Positions 1-6,800 of a stretch of DNA of 22,054 nt are shown here, one piece after another. How positions within the stretch are numbered: the first letter of the stretch is position 1; each line of letters begins with the position of its first letter. The DNA lies in IMG/VR virus record IMGVR_UViG_3300008120_000361, positions 1 through 22,054 of that record; one strand, written 5' to 3'. The translations under genes were made by a program, and so were the position numbers. This DNA is from a virus. Below the pieces are notes generated by a model. It made no database searches, had not been told where the DNA came from, and saw only the letters and a program-made list of their open reading frames with translations.

Positions 1-768
1 CATCCGACTAAAGTAGGTCCAGGTAGTTACACCTACTGGAACGACAACAACTATGCAGAAATCTACGGAGAAGATAACAACAAATCTGTAGCAATATATG
101 CAATGGCAGGTGTTTGCAATCGAGTCTACACAGATTGGCTATCTGCTATGTTTGAAAAGTATGATGACATTGACGAAGTGTTTATATGTCTAGCCCCATT
201 TAATAGGTTTAGGCTGGCCTTTGACGGTGAGCTGTCCGACGAAGTTATACCCATTGACTATTTTACCGAAAAGATGAGTGCTGATAACGGTGCCATTGAT
301 AGGTACTGTGATCAAACTATACAAAATGAAAAAATACAATTATTTCAGAAGTCACTCGATAATGACTATGGTAATTTCCCTGGAATAGACATTGACATGC
401 GCAAAGGACTGCGCACACCAAATCTTCGTAAAAACACCTATATGGAAGTGAAGTTATTTTTTGAACTTAACACATTTCTAGAAAAACGTGATTTTTTACT
501 AGATGTCTATGTATGGGATCGTATGTGTGCAGAACACGGCGCTAAACTCTATCTTTTTAATTTTACAGAACGATTAAAATTTCCTAGTAATTTTGAATAT
601 TATGGAAAATTAAACAATACTGTGATTGCTTCTAAAACTGTTGAAGCCTATCTTGCTGACAAACTGATAGATCATACAAAATTCTATCTAGAAGACAACG
701 AACATTATAATCGTGAATATCACAGGTATATCTCAGATAAATATCTGCCCTGGTTAAAATCACAATGA
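1..768 (+). CDS. SGNH-hydrolase-like protein, 5' end cut by window edge
   Basis: The reading frame is open from base 1, so the start lies upstream; the first internal ATG at 103 is probably not the true start. The visible part is about 255 residues. I see an SGNH-like core: a hydrophobic strand ending in LAPFNR, which resembles block III with its Asn, and near the C-terminus HYNREYHRYISDKYLPWL, which resembles block V, where a His sits a few residues before a helix. The block I Ser (GDS) would lie outside the window, so catalysis cannot be judged. SGNH proteins hydrolyse or transfer acyl groups on sugars, lipids or peptides. The 3' end overlaps the next gene, also SGNH-like, by four bases (ATGA), so the two are probably translated together. 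The family call is by motif only. Confidence 0.55.
   Translation, partial: HPTKVGPGSYTYWNDNNYAEIYGEDNNKSVAIYAMAGVCNRVYTDWLSAMFEKYDDIDEVFICLAPFNRFRLAFDGELSDEVIPIDYFTEKMSADNGAIDRYCDQTIQNEKIQLFQKSLDNDYGNFPGIDIDMRKGLRTPNLRKNTYMEVKLFFELNTFLEKRDFLLDVYVWDRMCAEHGAKLYLFNFTERLKFPSNFEYYGKLNNTVIASKTVEAYLADKLIDHTKFYLEDNEHYNREYHRYISDKYLPWLKSQ
736..743 (+). promoter_or_regulatory. Possible T4-late-type promoter octamer inside a coding region
   Basis: GATAAATA fits the NATAAATA late-promoter pattern of T4-like marine phages and lies 21 bases before the ATG at 765. It sits in a short inverted repeat (CAGATA, AA, TATCTG; 734-747). The bases also encode the end of the upstream protein, so a chance match is quite possible. 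Confidence 0.3.
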
Positions 769-1340
769 AAATATTGATTGCCGGAGACAGTTTTGCTACA
801 GTATGGCCAAATGCCCAGTTAGGATGGCCTACACTTCTGGCTGCAAAATATAGTGTGGTTAATCTAGCACAGGCAGGTATAGGCGAATACAAGATCCTAA
901 AACAAATTGAATCTCAGCAAGTTATGAATTTTGACCTAGTAATTGTGAGTCATACCAGTCCCAGTCGACTGCATACCCCGCAACATCCTATACATAAACA
1001 AGGATTGCACAAAGATTGTGACTTGATTTTAAATGATCTGCTTGATAGATCTTCATTTAGAAATCCCAGTCTCAAAGCTGCACAAGAATATTTTAAATAT
1101 CATTACGATGATCAATATCAAATAGACATTTATAATTTAATTAGAAAACAGATTAAACTATTGATCACTGTGCCTTATATCAGCATGAGTCATGTTGATA
1201 TCGCCAAACAACTTGCAATAGAAACTAATCATATTGATTTTAGTAGGCTTTGGTCTAAAGAAAGAGGAAGTATAAATCATTATACCATTGAAGGTAATTC
1301 TAAAATATTTAAAACATTAGAGGACATGATCAGTGAATGA
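765..1340 (+). CDS. SGNH/GDSL-family hydrolase-like protein
   Basis: A 191-residue protein. Block I is clear near the N-terminus (IAGDSFA, candidate nucleophile Ser9) after a short beta strand. A block II-like segment follows (NLAQAGIG, Gly38), then a strand VIVSHTSPSR where block III would be, although the usual Asn is missing. The C-terminal INHYTIEGN gives a candidate catalytic His172 but lacks the normal Asp three residues earlier. Family members are esterases, lipases or acyltransferases. With the Asn and Asp positions altered, this one may be divergent, non-catalytic or act on an unusual substrate. It starts in a four-base overlap with the upstream SGNH-like gene and overlaps the next gene by eight bases, so it belongs to an operon. 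No signal peptide is seen, so it should act in the cytoplasm or on the virion. Confidence 0.65.
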   Translation: MKILIAGDSFATVWPNAQLGWPTLLAAKYSVVNLAQAGIGEYKILKQIESQQVMNFDLVIVSHTSPSRLHTPQHPIHKQGLHKDCDLILNDLLDRSSFRNPSLKAAQEYFKYHYDDQYQIDIYNLIRKQIKLLITVPYISMSHVDIAKQLAIETNHIDFSRLWSKERGSINHYTIEGNSKIFKTLEDMISE

Positions 1341-1530
1341 AATTCTAGTTCCTTGGAAACAAGAACAAACTGGTTTTTGGTGGAATGAAACCTGTGCTAT
1401 GGTGTTAGAACACTTTGGCTTGCCGGGCGATCGATACACTAGTCATCCAGAAACTGATCAGATGACATTTCGATTTCATAACGAACACGATGCAATGATG
1501 TGTAAAATATTGTTGAGCGATAGAATATGA
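1333..1530 (+). CDS. Small conserved-looking phage protein, unknown function
   Basis: A 65-residue protein rich in Trp, His and acidic residues, with no membrane segment or signal peptide. I do not recognise a domain. It looks like the small soluble proteins typical of T4-like marine phage genomes, with an N-terminal part rich in Trp (FWWNE) and a C-terminal part that may form a compact alpha/beta fold. It starts inside the end of the SGNH-like gene (eight-base overlap) and its stop overlaps the start of the next gene (ATGA), which supports it as a real gene rather than a chance frame. Confidence 0.6.
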   Translation: MNEILVPWKQEQTGFWWNETCAMVLEHFGLPGDRYTSHPETDQMTFRFHNEHDAMMCKILLSDRI

Positions 1531-1724
1531 TCAAATACGTCATCGGATTTATTGTTGCTTGTGTGATTTGGATTTTGGTATTGTCTCAAATCAGTATGCC
1601 GGAGTACAAAATATATGATTGTAGTCTATCTGAATGGCATCCTGATATTCCTATTGATGTCAAAGAAGAATGTCGTCGACGTAGACATCAAGACTGGAAG
1701 AAGCAAAATGAGAACACAATTTAA
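1527..1724 (+). CDS. Small single-pass membrane protein, unknown function
   Basis: A 65-residue protein. Residues 3-22 or so form one hydrophobic segment (VIGFIVACVIWILVLS) preceded by a Lys, which suggests an N-in membrane anchor or an uncleaved signal anchor. The rest is hydrophilic, with two cysteines (in YDCSLSEW and KEECRRRR) that could form a disulfide if it lies outside the cytoplasm. The C-terminus is strongly basic. The start overlaps the previous stop by four bases. It could be a holin-like or envelope-targeted accessory protein, but nothing in the sequence settles that. Confidence 0.6.
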   Translation: MIKYVIGFIVACVIWILVLSQISMPEYKIYDCSLSEWHPDIPIDVKEECRRRRHQDWKKQNENTI

Positions 1725-1737
1725 TTAGGAGTTGAAA

Positions 1738-1923
1738 TTGAAAAGTTGGACACTTAACCTAGAAGAAACTGACGATGGTAGTGGGGATGCCATATTAACT
1801 TTTCCACCGGAACTGCTAGAACAGGCAGGTTGGAAAGAAGGAGACACATTGAAATGGATAGATCAAAAAGACGGTAGTTGGCTTTTGAAAAAGGTTGACG
1901 CACCTGTGGAAAATAGTGTATAA
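1738..1923 (+). CDS. AbrB/MazE-type (SpoVT-AbrB) DNA-binding protein
   Basis: A 61-residue protein with the swapped-hairpin AbrB pattern: a first strand, then LTFPPELLEQAGWKEGDTL, where a Pro-Glu-Leu-Leu helix and a Gly-Asp turn are typical, then a final strand ending LLKKV. Members dimerise and bind DNA, either as transcription regulators or as antitoxins. I chose the TTG at 1738 because TAGGAG (1726-1731) sits at a normal distance from it; the in-frame TTG at 1732 directly abuts that site and is too close. No toxin gene is adjacent: the downstream neighbour is queE. A regulator of phage transcription is therefore the simpler guess. A sigma-70-like promoter overlaps its 3' end. Confidence 0.6.
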   Translation: MKSWTLNLEETDDGSGDAILTFPPELLEQAGWKEGDTLKWIDQKDGSWLLKKVDAPVENSV

Positions 1924-1924
1924 T
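1895..1924 (+). promoter_or_regulatory. Sigma-70-type promoter ahead of queE
   Basis: TTGACG (1895-1900) and TATAAT (1919-1924) are separated by 18 bases, one mismatch from the bacterial consensus in total. Initiation about six or seven bases past the -10 would fall at or next to the queE ATG at 1930, predicting a leaderless or nearly leaderless message. In T4-like phages such promoters drive early transcription by unmodified host polymerase. Confidence 0.55.
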
Positions 1925-1929
1925 ATATT

Positions 1930-2784
1930 ATGAGTAAAATTAAAATCGCAGAGCTGTTTTACAGCATACAAGGTGAAGGCAGGTACATGGGGGTACCTAG
2001 TGTGTTTCTACGTACATTTGGATGTAACTTTAAATGTGCAGGATTTGGTATGCCTCGCGGCGAACTAAGCAAAGAAGTTGAATCTATCTCTGAACGCATC
2101 ACTGAATTTAAAGTCAATGAAGAGCTTCCGTTAGTTAGTACTGGTTGTGATAGTTATGCATCATGGGACCCACGCTTTAAGGATCTTAGTCCAATGCTTA
2201 CTAGCGATGCTATTGCAGAACGTATTGAAGAGATACTGCCCCACAACAAATGGAAGGATGAACATCTTGTTATCACAGGCGGTGAACCTTTGCTAGGGTG
2301 GCAACGTGCTTATCCAGACTTGCTACGTCATCCTAAAATGGCAGGCCTAAAAGAAATTACATTTGAAACAAACGGTACTCAAAAGCTAACAGAAGAGTTT
2401 AAAGAATATCTAGTAGAATGGCAAATGCCTAATATGGATTTTGCTAGAGAAGTTACATTTAGTGTAAGTGCTAAACTTCCATGCAGTGGTGAGAAGTGGG
2501 AAGAAGCAATTCTACCAGAAGTAGTTTGTGAATACGAACAAGTTGGCACAGCATACTTAAAATTTGTTATTGCTACAGAACAAGACTTTGCCGACGCAGA
2601 GTGCGCTATTGCCGCTTATCGTAAAGCAGGATTTAAAGGACACGTTTATCTAATGCCAGTGGGAGGGGTAGAAAGCGTTTACGCACTAAACAATAAAAAT
2701 GTAGCATTATTAGCAATGAAGAATGGTCTACGCTACAGTGATAGATTGCAGGTGCCGTTGTTTAAAAATGAGTGGGGTACTTAA
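1930..2784 (+). CDS. queE: 7-carboxy-7-deazaguanine synthase (QueE), phage type
   Basis: A 284-residue radical SAM enzyme of the QueE family. These convert 6-carboxy-tetrahydropterin to 7-carboxy-7-deazaguanine, a step towards preQ0, queuosine and, in some phages, 7-deazaguanine bases in DNA. The N-terminus FYSIQGEG is diagnostic. The cluster ligands appear to be Cys32, Cys36 and Cys73, so the third Cys is moved about 36 residues away by an insertion starting GFGMPRGE; this departs from the compact CX3CX2C. The SAM-binding GGEP is at 117-120. No SD site is visible before the ATG, and a sigma-70-like promoter abuts it. The stop overlaps the next start (TAATG). No folE, queD or queC is in the window, so other steps are elsewhere or supplied by the host. 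Confidence 0.88.
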   Translation: MSKIKIAELFYSIQGEGRYMGVPSVFLRTFGCNFKCAGFGMPRGELSKEVESISERITEFKVNEELPLVSTGCDSYASWDPRFKDLSPMLTSDAIAERIEEILPHNKWKDEHLVITGGEPLLGWQRAYPDLLRHPKMAGLKEITFETNGTQKLTEEFKEYLVEWQMPNMDFAREVTFSVSAKLPCSGEKWEEAILPEVVCEYEQVGTAYLKFVIATEQDFADAECAIAAYRKAGFKGHVYLMPVGGVESVYALNNKNVALLAMKNGLRYSDRLQVPLFKNEWGT

Positions 2785-3224
2785 TGAAACGATTTATAGA
2801 AAAATTATTTGGCATTGATAAACTCAAAGCAGAAACTGAAGCCGCAGTAAAGCTGGCAGAAGAATCCACAAAGATCGCTAAAGATGCAGTTGCGTCTGCA
2901 GAACGTGCCAAAGAAGCAGAAGAAACTGCCAAACTAAGTCCAAAAGATCGCGCCACTAAATTAAAAGAACCCTGGGTAGGTGTGCTTAACACGCACGTTA
3001 ACAAAGACAACATTCGTAATGGCTTTTTTGAACTTGACTGGAACGAGCAATTTGTGTTAAAATTAAAGCAAGAAGGATACGGATTTGATGGCGACAAAGA
3101 TGAAGAAATTGTAGATCGTTGGTTCCGTGAACTCTGCGCTAATGTAGTAGTTGACGGAGATTTTGGAGGTGCTGTTAACACTGGCGTTATTGATATTAAT
3201 TCTGTTAGAAAAAACAATCTATGA
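2784..3224 (+). CDS. Alanine/glutamate-rich coiled-coil phage protein, unknown function
   Basis: A 146-residue protein from the ATG at 2784, which overlaps the queE stop by one base; an in-frame GTG at 2772 is less likely. Residues about 12-50 are an Ala/Lys/Glu-rich stretch with heptad character, likely a coiled coil and perhaps an oligomerisation arm. The remaining part is a compact globular domain with GFFELDWNEQF and a Gly-rich VVDGDFGGAVN near the end. I do not recognise a named family; similar proteins appear conserved in T4-like marine phages. It ends in an ATGA overlap with the exonuclease gene, so the two are probably co-translated. Confidence 0.65.
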   Translation: MKRFIEKLFGIDKLKAETEAAVKLAEESTKIAKDAVASAERAKEAEETAKLSPKDRATKLKEPWVGVLNTHVNKDNIRNGFFELDWNEQFVLKLKQEGYGFDGDKDEEIVDRWFRELCANVVVDGDFGGAVNTGVIDINSVRKNNL

Positions 3225-4207
3225 CATATATTTTAGTTGATACTGCAAACACTTTCTTTCGTGCAAGGCACGTTATCAACGGTGATGCTGACATTAAGTT
3301 AGGCATGGCATTTCATATTACTCTTAATAGCATTAAAAAAGCATGGCAAGACTTCGGCGGCACACACGTGGTATTCTTCTTAGAAGGTAGAAGCTGGCGT
3401 AAAGATTTTTATAAGCCGTATAAAGCCCAACGTACTGCTGCTCGTGCGGCACATACAGAGCGAGAAGCAGAAGAAGAACGTGTGTTTTGGGAAGCGTTCG
3501 ATACATTTAAAGATTTTGTAACTGAAAAAACAAACTGTTCAGTATTGCAACATCCTAGACTAGAAGCCGATGATTTGATTGCAGGCTGGATTCAGAGTCA
3601 TCCTGACGATAATCATGTAATCATTTCGACAGACACAGATTTTGTACAACTAATTGCACCAAACGTGAAACAATACAATGGCGTCACCGAAATCACTATC
3701 ACGCACGAAGGCTACTTTGATAAAAAGAATAAGCCCATCATTGATAAAAAAACTCAAGAAGTCAAAGCGGCTCCGGACCCACAATGGCTACTTTTTGAAA
3801 AGTGTATGCGAGGTGATACCTCAGACAACGTATTCAGTGCATATCCGGGAGTACGTGAAAAAGGCACAAAGAATAAGGTTGGTCTCCGTGAGGCCTACGG
3901 TGACCGAGACACAAAAGGCTACTCGTGGAACAATCTCATGCTTCAGCGTTGGTCCGACCACAACGGCGAAGAACATCGTGTGCTCGAAGACTATGAACGC
4001 AATCGACAGCTGATTGATCTTACAGCACAACCTAATGACATTAGACAGATCATGTCTGAAACTATTGCAACAGCAACACAGGCAAATAAAAATGTCAGCC
4101 AGGTAGGAATTAGATTAATGAAATTTTGCAATCTGTATGATCTTAAGAAGATTGCAGATCAGGCACAGGCTTATGCTGAGCCACTTAATGCGAGGTATAC
4201 ACTATGA
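3221..4207 (+). CDS. rnh: T4 RNase H-like 5'-3' exonuclease (FEN/PIN fold)
   Basis: A 328-residue flap-endonuclease-type nuclease, close in size to T4 RNase H (about 305 residues). In T4 that enzyme removes RNA primers and 5' flaps on the lagging strand. The metal-binding acidic residues are visible in order: Asp7 in LVDTAN, Glu115/Asp117/Asp118 in EADDLI, Asp138/Asp140 in STDTDF, and Asp199/Asp202 in GDTSDN, the classic GDxSDN signature. A Lys/Arg-rich stretch at about 57-80 fits the arch that guides the 5' flap. The region after GDTSDN should be the helix-three-turn-helix that binds duplex DNA; it contains a basic, Gly-rich insertion around 210-230. Overlaps on both sides are four bases (ATGA), so it is in the middle of an operon. 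Confidence 0.87.
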   Translation: MTYILVDTANTFFRARHVINGDADIKLGMAFHITLNSIKKAWQDFGGTHVVFFLEGRSWRKDFYKPYKAQRTAARAAHTEREAEEERVFWEAFDTFKDFVTEKTNCSVLQHPRLEADDLIAGWIQSHPDDNHVIISTDTDFVQLIAPNVKQYNGVTEITITHEGYFDKKNKPIIDKKTQEVKAAPDPQWLLFEKCMRGDTSDNVFSAYPGVREKGTKNKVGLREAYGDRDTKGYSWNNLMLQRWSDHNGEEHRVLEDYERNRQLIDLTAQPNDIRQIMSETIATATQANKNVSQVGIRLMKFCNLYDLKKIADQAQAYAEPLNARYTL

Positions 4208-4680
4208 CCGATTTACATGCTAAACCAATTATCGAAAACAAATTCTGGATTGTTGAAAAAGATGGCGCAAAGTTTGCCACACTGAGAAAGAACGAAGACA
4301 ATCGTTTTATTCTCAGCAACGAACTAGGCATTAAAATTTATGACACTAAAGAAAGTCTAACTCGACAATTTGGTAAAGATTTCTTTGTTGCTAAGATTGT
4401 CAAAGAAGCAGACAATGCCTTGCCGAATGAAGTTCACGGCTACTCGACAAGTACCGAACCACACAATGCTATGTTTGACATCAAACGTAAACTACCATTA
4501 TTTACAAAAAGCAGCGATTCAAAAAGTTTGTATTGTGCAGGTTATTATGTAATTAAGTTTGACAAAGGGTGGGTCAAGAGTTTTTGTCCTAAGTTGATTA
4601 CCTTGCAAAGATACACCTATCAAGGTCCCTTTAGAACTGAACTAGAAATGCGGCAGGTGCTGGCAAATGTTGCAAAATAA
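4204..4680 (+). CDS. Conserved-looking phage protein, unknown function
   Basis: A 158-residue soluble protein with no membrane segment or signal peptide. It alternates beta-like stretches (KFATLRK, RFILSNELGIKIYD, YCAGYYVIKF) with charged loops. A Cys-containing strand is followed by a Trp (KGWVKSFCPKL). I do not recognise a catalytic motif. It starts in the exonuclease stop (ATGA) and its own 3' end overlaps the next gene by 14 bases, so it is translated with the replication gene upstream. A structural or nucleic-acid-related accessory role is possible, but the sequence does not say. Confidence 0.6.
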   Translation: MTDLHAKPIIENKFWIVEKDGAKFATLRKNEDNRFILSNELGIKIYDTKESLTRQFGKDFFVAKIVKEADNALPNEVHGYSTSTEPHNAMFDIKRKLPLFTKSSDSKSLYCAGYYVIKFDKGWVKSFCPKLITLQRYTYQGPFRTELEMRQVLANVAK

Positions 4681-4921
4681 CTTACCCACAAATCTACCTG
4701 GTGTTGAACGATTGCTGGCCAGAGTAGCTGCTGCTGAACGCAGCCAACAAAAAGATATTAGGATATCAATACAAGAAGCCAAAGACCTAACTGCTGAATT
4801 AGCAGTATTAACATCTAAATTAGGTCGCACCGTTCAAGAAATACACGCTATGTTAGCGGAAATACGTGAATCAACTACCAAAATTGACGTTAAGTTCGAT
4901 GGAGGTGGGTTCGGTTCTTGA
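4667..4921 (+). CDS. Small helical/coiled-coil phage protein, unknown function
   Basis: An 84-residue protein. Residues about 12-70 look continuously helical, with hydrophobic spacing typical of a coiled coil (LLARVAA through EIHAMLAEI). A Gly-rich tail follows (DGGGFGS). There is no membrane segment. It starts inside the preceding gene (14-base overlap) without a strong ribosome site, which points to translational coupling. Just beyond its stop is the late-like octamer at 4920-4927, so it may be the last gene of the transcription unit that begins upstream. No known family recognised. Confidence 0.55.
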   Translation: MLQNNLPTNLPGVERLLARVAAAERSQQKDIRISIQEAKDLTAELAVLTSKLGRTVQEIHAMLAEIRESTTKIDVKFDGGGFGS

Positions 4922-4927
4922 TAAATA
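4920..4927 (+). promoter_or_regulatory. T4-late-type promoter octamer
   Basis: GATAAATA matches the NATAAATA late-promoter pattern used by T4-like marine phages. It lies in a true intergenic gap (4922-4957), 30 bases ahead of the ATG at 4958, a suitable distance for initiation. It would start late transcription of the genes from 4958 to 7101. Confidence 0.6.
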
Positions 4928-4928
4928 T

Positions 4929-4955
4929 ATACGTGGTTAATTAGGAAACACGTAT
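4929..4955 (+). promoter_or_regulatory. Leader hairpin holding the ribosome-binding site in its loop
   Basis: ATACGTG (4929-4935) and CACGTAT (4949-4955) are perfect inverted arms of seven bases around a 13-base loop. The loop carries TAGGA, the likely ribosome-binding site for the ATG at 4958, which is two bases past the stem. The structure could present the site or restrict initiation; a chance pairing cannot be excluded. Confidence 0.4.
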
Positions 4956-4957
4956 TA

Positions 4958-5242
4958 ATGAGCAGACCAAAACCCAAAGTTATACTTGAACATGCCAATA
5001 AGGACACTTTTAAGATTGAACAAATTCTTGAAAGCGATGCCATCTGGGCTGTGTTTTATAAAGGTGAGCCATTCAATCTAAAGAGTGGTAGTCTGGTGGC
5101 TAGTTACCCCGGTCCTAAATACAAGAAAGTTTCATTTAGTAATCCCGGTCATGCGCACAATCTTGCAAAAAAACTTAATCGACTTTTCAAGACTCAAGAC
5201 TTTGCAGTTTATAAACTCAGTCAAGGCGAAAAGATAGAGTAA
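4958..5242 (+). CDS. Conserved-looking phage protein, unknown function
   Basis: A 94-residue basic protein, first gene after the late-type octamer at 4920-4927, with TAGGA as ribosome site. It reads as a small alpha/beta domain: strands around DAIWAVFYKGEPFNLK and VSFSNPGHA, then a helix AHNLAKKLNRLFKT and a final strand. The pattern recalls small conserved proteins of cyanophage and pelagiphage myoviruses but I cannot name a family. The late promoter suggests a structural, assembly or packaging role rather than DNA replication; that is inference from position only. Confidence 0.65.
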   Translation: MSRPKPKVILEHANKDTFKIEQILESDAIWAVFYKGEPFNLKSGSLVASYPGPKYKKVSFSNPGHAHNLAKKLNRLFKTQDFAVYKLSQGEKIE

Positions 5243-5245
5243 TAT

Positions 5246-5644
5246 ATGGACCGCAAGGATACCTATACTTCGGTATTCCTCAAAGCTGCTGGACAGCCAC
5301 ATGATGCCGAATATGTTAAAAAATTTCGTGCTGTTTGGTGGTTAAGTACTCGAGGCAAAGATGTTGGTGGCCTACGTATGACTGACCAATGTCTAGAATT
5401 TGTAGAAACCAAATCAGAAATTAAAACTTACAAAATAGAACTTCCAAAAGATCTTACAATAGGACCGCAAGTTCTAGTTTGGATGGATCAATATCTAGAT
5501 TCGCCCTTCCATTTACAAAAACGATACATTAAAGTATTATCAGAAAAAGCAGCCTTTGAACTGTATCTGTTTGCCGGCGATGTTAGAAAAATGGGTGCTG
5601 CTAAGGCGTTGAATAAAAGACTAAGCCAAGAATCGTCTCAATAA
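5246..5644 (+). CDS. Conserved-looking phage protein, unknown function
   Basis: A 132-residue soluble protein starting three bases after the previous stop, so it shares the transcript of the gene at 4958. It carries aromatic clusters (FRAVWWLSTRGK, VLVWMDQYLDSPF) and a mixed alpha/beta pattern, and ends in a basic helix. No membrane segment or catalytic motif is evident. I do not recognise the family with certainty. Placement among late genes suggests a virion or assembly function. Confidence 0.6.
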   Translation: MDRKDTYTSVFLKAAGQPHDAEYVKKFRAVWWLSTRGKDVGGLRMTDQCLEFVETKSEIKTYKIELPKDLTIGPQVLVWMDQYLDSPFHLQKRYIKVLSEKAAFELYLFAGDVRKMGAAKALNKRLSQESSQ

Positions 5645-5655
5645 ATTATCGTTGA

Positions 5656-5663
5656 ATTAAATA
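5656..5663 (+). promoter_or_regulatory. Weak late-type promoter octamer
   Basis: ATTAAATA differs at one base from NATAAATA. It lies in the 24-base gap between genes, six bases before the ATG at 5669, which is closer than the other candidates. The same one-base variant recurs on the - strand at 20931-20938. Confidence 0.2.
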
Positions 5664-5668
5664 TCACT

Positions 5669-5944
5669 ATGTTAAAACTAAACGCTCTTGACATCTTAAA
5701 TCATAGACAGGTTGATTCAGTGGCTCCGCATTTTGCCAAAATAAAACTGGCCGATGTAGACCTATTTGGATCAGATGTTGAAACTTGGATCAGATCCAAA
5801 TTGGTGGGAAGATTCTACATAAAAAGGCAGCCTGGTATTTCACAAGATGGAAAACTCAAGACTGCCACATATGTGGGATTTGAAGATCACAAAGAGCTGA
5901 CTTATTTTATGCTAGCATGTCCACATATAAGGAGAAACACATGA
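5669..5944 (+). CDS. Small phage protein, unknown function
   Basis: A 91-residue protein. It opens with a leucine-rich helix (LNALDILNHRQ) and has a beta-rich middle (KLVGRFYIKRQ) and a C-terminal helix (HKELTYFMLACPH). There is no membrane anchor or recognised motif. Its stop lies just past the next gene's ATG (four-base overlap at 5941-5944), and the SD-like AAGGAGA for that next gene is embedded in its final codons. It is probably part of the late unit starting at 4920-4927. Function unknown. Confidence 0.55.
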   Translation: MLKLNALDILNHRQVDSVAPHFAKIKLADVDLFGSDVETWIRSKLVGRFYIKRQPGISQDGKLKTATYVGFEDHKELTYFMLACPHIRRNT

Positions 5945-6159
5945 ACGAAGAAGTAAAAACACCAGAAGCACAGCCAGCCGCAGAAGCACCGCAGCCGGCA
6001 GCACCGGATTTAAATATCAACGACTTGTCCGCACTAAGAAGCATATTAGATGTGGCCAGCCAACGAGGAGCGTTTAAAGCAGCCGAATTAGAAGCAGTTG
6101 GTAAGACTTATAATAAACTAAATGCATTCTTAGAAGCTGTCACGAAAAAGGAACAGTGA
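5941..6159 (+). CDS. Small Pro/Ala-rich-headed phage protein, unknown function
   Basis: A 72-residue protein from the ATG at 5941, chosen because AAGGAGA (5929-5935) is ideally placed; an in-frame ATG at 5917 lacks this. The first 28 residues are a disordered Pro/Ala/Glu segment. The rest is a short helical domain (LSALRSILDVASQRGAFKA, then a helix ending in KKEQ). Short proteins of this build, with SQRGAFKA-like helices, are to my memory widely conserved in T4-like marine phages, but no function is established that I know of. It overlaps the next start by one base (TGATG). Confidence 0.7.
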   Translation: MNEEVKTPEAQPAAEAPQPAAPDLNINDLSALRSILDVASQRGAFKAAELEAVGKTYNKLNAFLEAVTKKEQ

Positions 6160-6800
6160 TGAAATCATTAAAACATGTAGGAAAAATGAAAAAGGCAGGC
6201 TCTAAGGTTCTAGTAGCTTTTAGAACATTACCCGGCGAATCCAATCAGGCATTGGTTATTCCAGTATCCAGTCTGTCAGACAACTACCATGACGATATCA
6301 TGAAGTTGGTTGAGACTACCGAAGCACAATCTGCATTTGAATTTGGTGAAGTATTATTTACAAGATCATTTTCCGACGGCCGTCCAATGTTGCAGGCGCT
6401 AAAGGCTGATAACAGAATGGCCAAGGTTCCTACAGACGATGTTTTGATGATGCCGTCGCCTGGCAGTGAAATTGCCCTGCATCAACTTAATACATTGATT
6501 GCGGAACAGAAAAACTGTGCAGTGGATGACTTATGCACGTTTGTTTCGGGTTCTAAGAAAAATACCCCCGAAGTTCAAGAACTTGTAAAGGTCAAAGACC
6601 TTGCTCCTCCATCAACACCTGCAGTAGTACCTCTTAAGGCGGCCGCTAATGAAGTTTTATCTGATAAAGATATTGCTAAAAGCTACCGCAGTCAAGCTGA
6701 TTCAATGTACAAAGAAGCTGCAAGACTACGTAAAGAAGCAGACGACTTGGATCCACCGGTAAAGAAAACGGCAAAGGCCAAAGAAATTAACAGTGCCTAA
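6159..6800 (+). CDS. Conserved-looking phage protein with disordered C-terminal half
   Basis: A 213-residue protein from the ATG at 6159; the GTG at 6156 is possible but the ATG overlaps the previous stop by one base, as expected for coupling. Residues 1-130 form a folded domain that starts basic (MKSLKHVGKMKKAGSK) and continues with strands such as VLVAFRTLPG and QALVIPVSSL, then a helical part. Residues about 145-213 are Lys/Ala/Glu-rich with a probable coiled coil (ADSMYKEAARLRKEADDL) and look flexible. No enzymatic motif is visible. It resembles a conserved marine T4-like phage protein of unknown function. Its 3' end overlaps the GTG start of the next gene by eight bases. Confidence 0.65.
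   Translation: MKSLKHVGKMKKAGSKVLVAFRTLPGESNQALVIPVSSLSDNYHDDIMKLVETTEAQSAFEFGEVLFTRSFSDGRPMLQALKADNRMAKVPTDDVLMMPSPGSEIALHQLNTLIAEQKNCAVDDLCTFVSGSKKNTPEVQELVKVKDLAPPSTPAVVPLKAAANEVLSDKDIAKSYRSQADSMYKEAARLRKEADDLDPPVKKTAKAKEINSA

Noticed and set aside
632-892. A - strand frame opposite the two SGNH-like genes
   Set aside because: It lies fully across two + strand genes with recognisable motifs, has no ribosome site and reads as low-complexity antisense.
1732-1740. TTG at 1732 as start of the AbrB-like gene
   Set aside because: The SD-like TAGGAG ends immediately before it, leaving no spacing; TTG at 1738 fits better.
1738-2784. A toxin-antitoxin pair formed by the AbrB-like protein and its neighbour
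   Set aside because: The downstream gene is clearly QueE and the upstream one is a membrane-anchored small protein; neither resembles a MazF-, VapC- or Doc-type toxin.
2762-3217. A 151-codon - strand frame opposite the coiled-coil gene
   Set aside because: It is a Ser-rich mirror of the Ala/Glu/Lys-rich + strand gene, which has good start and stop overlaps with its neighbours.
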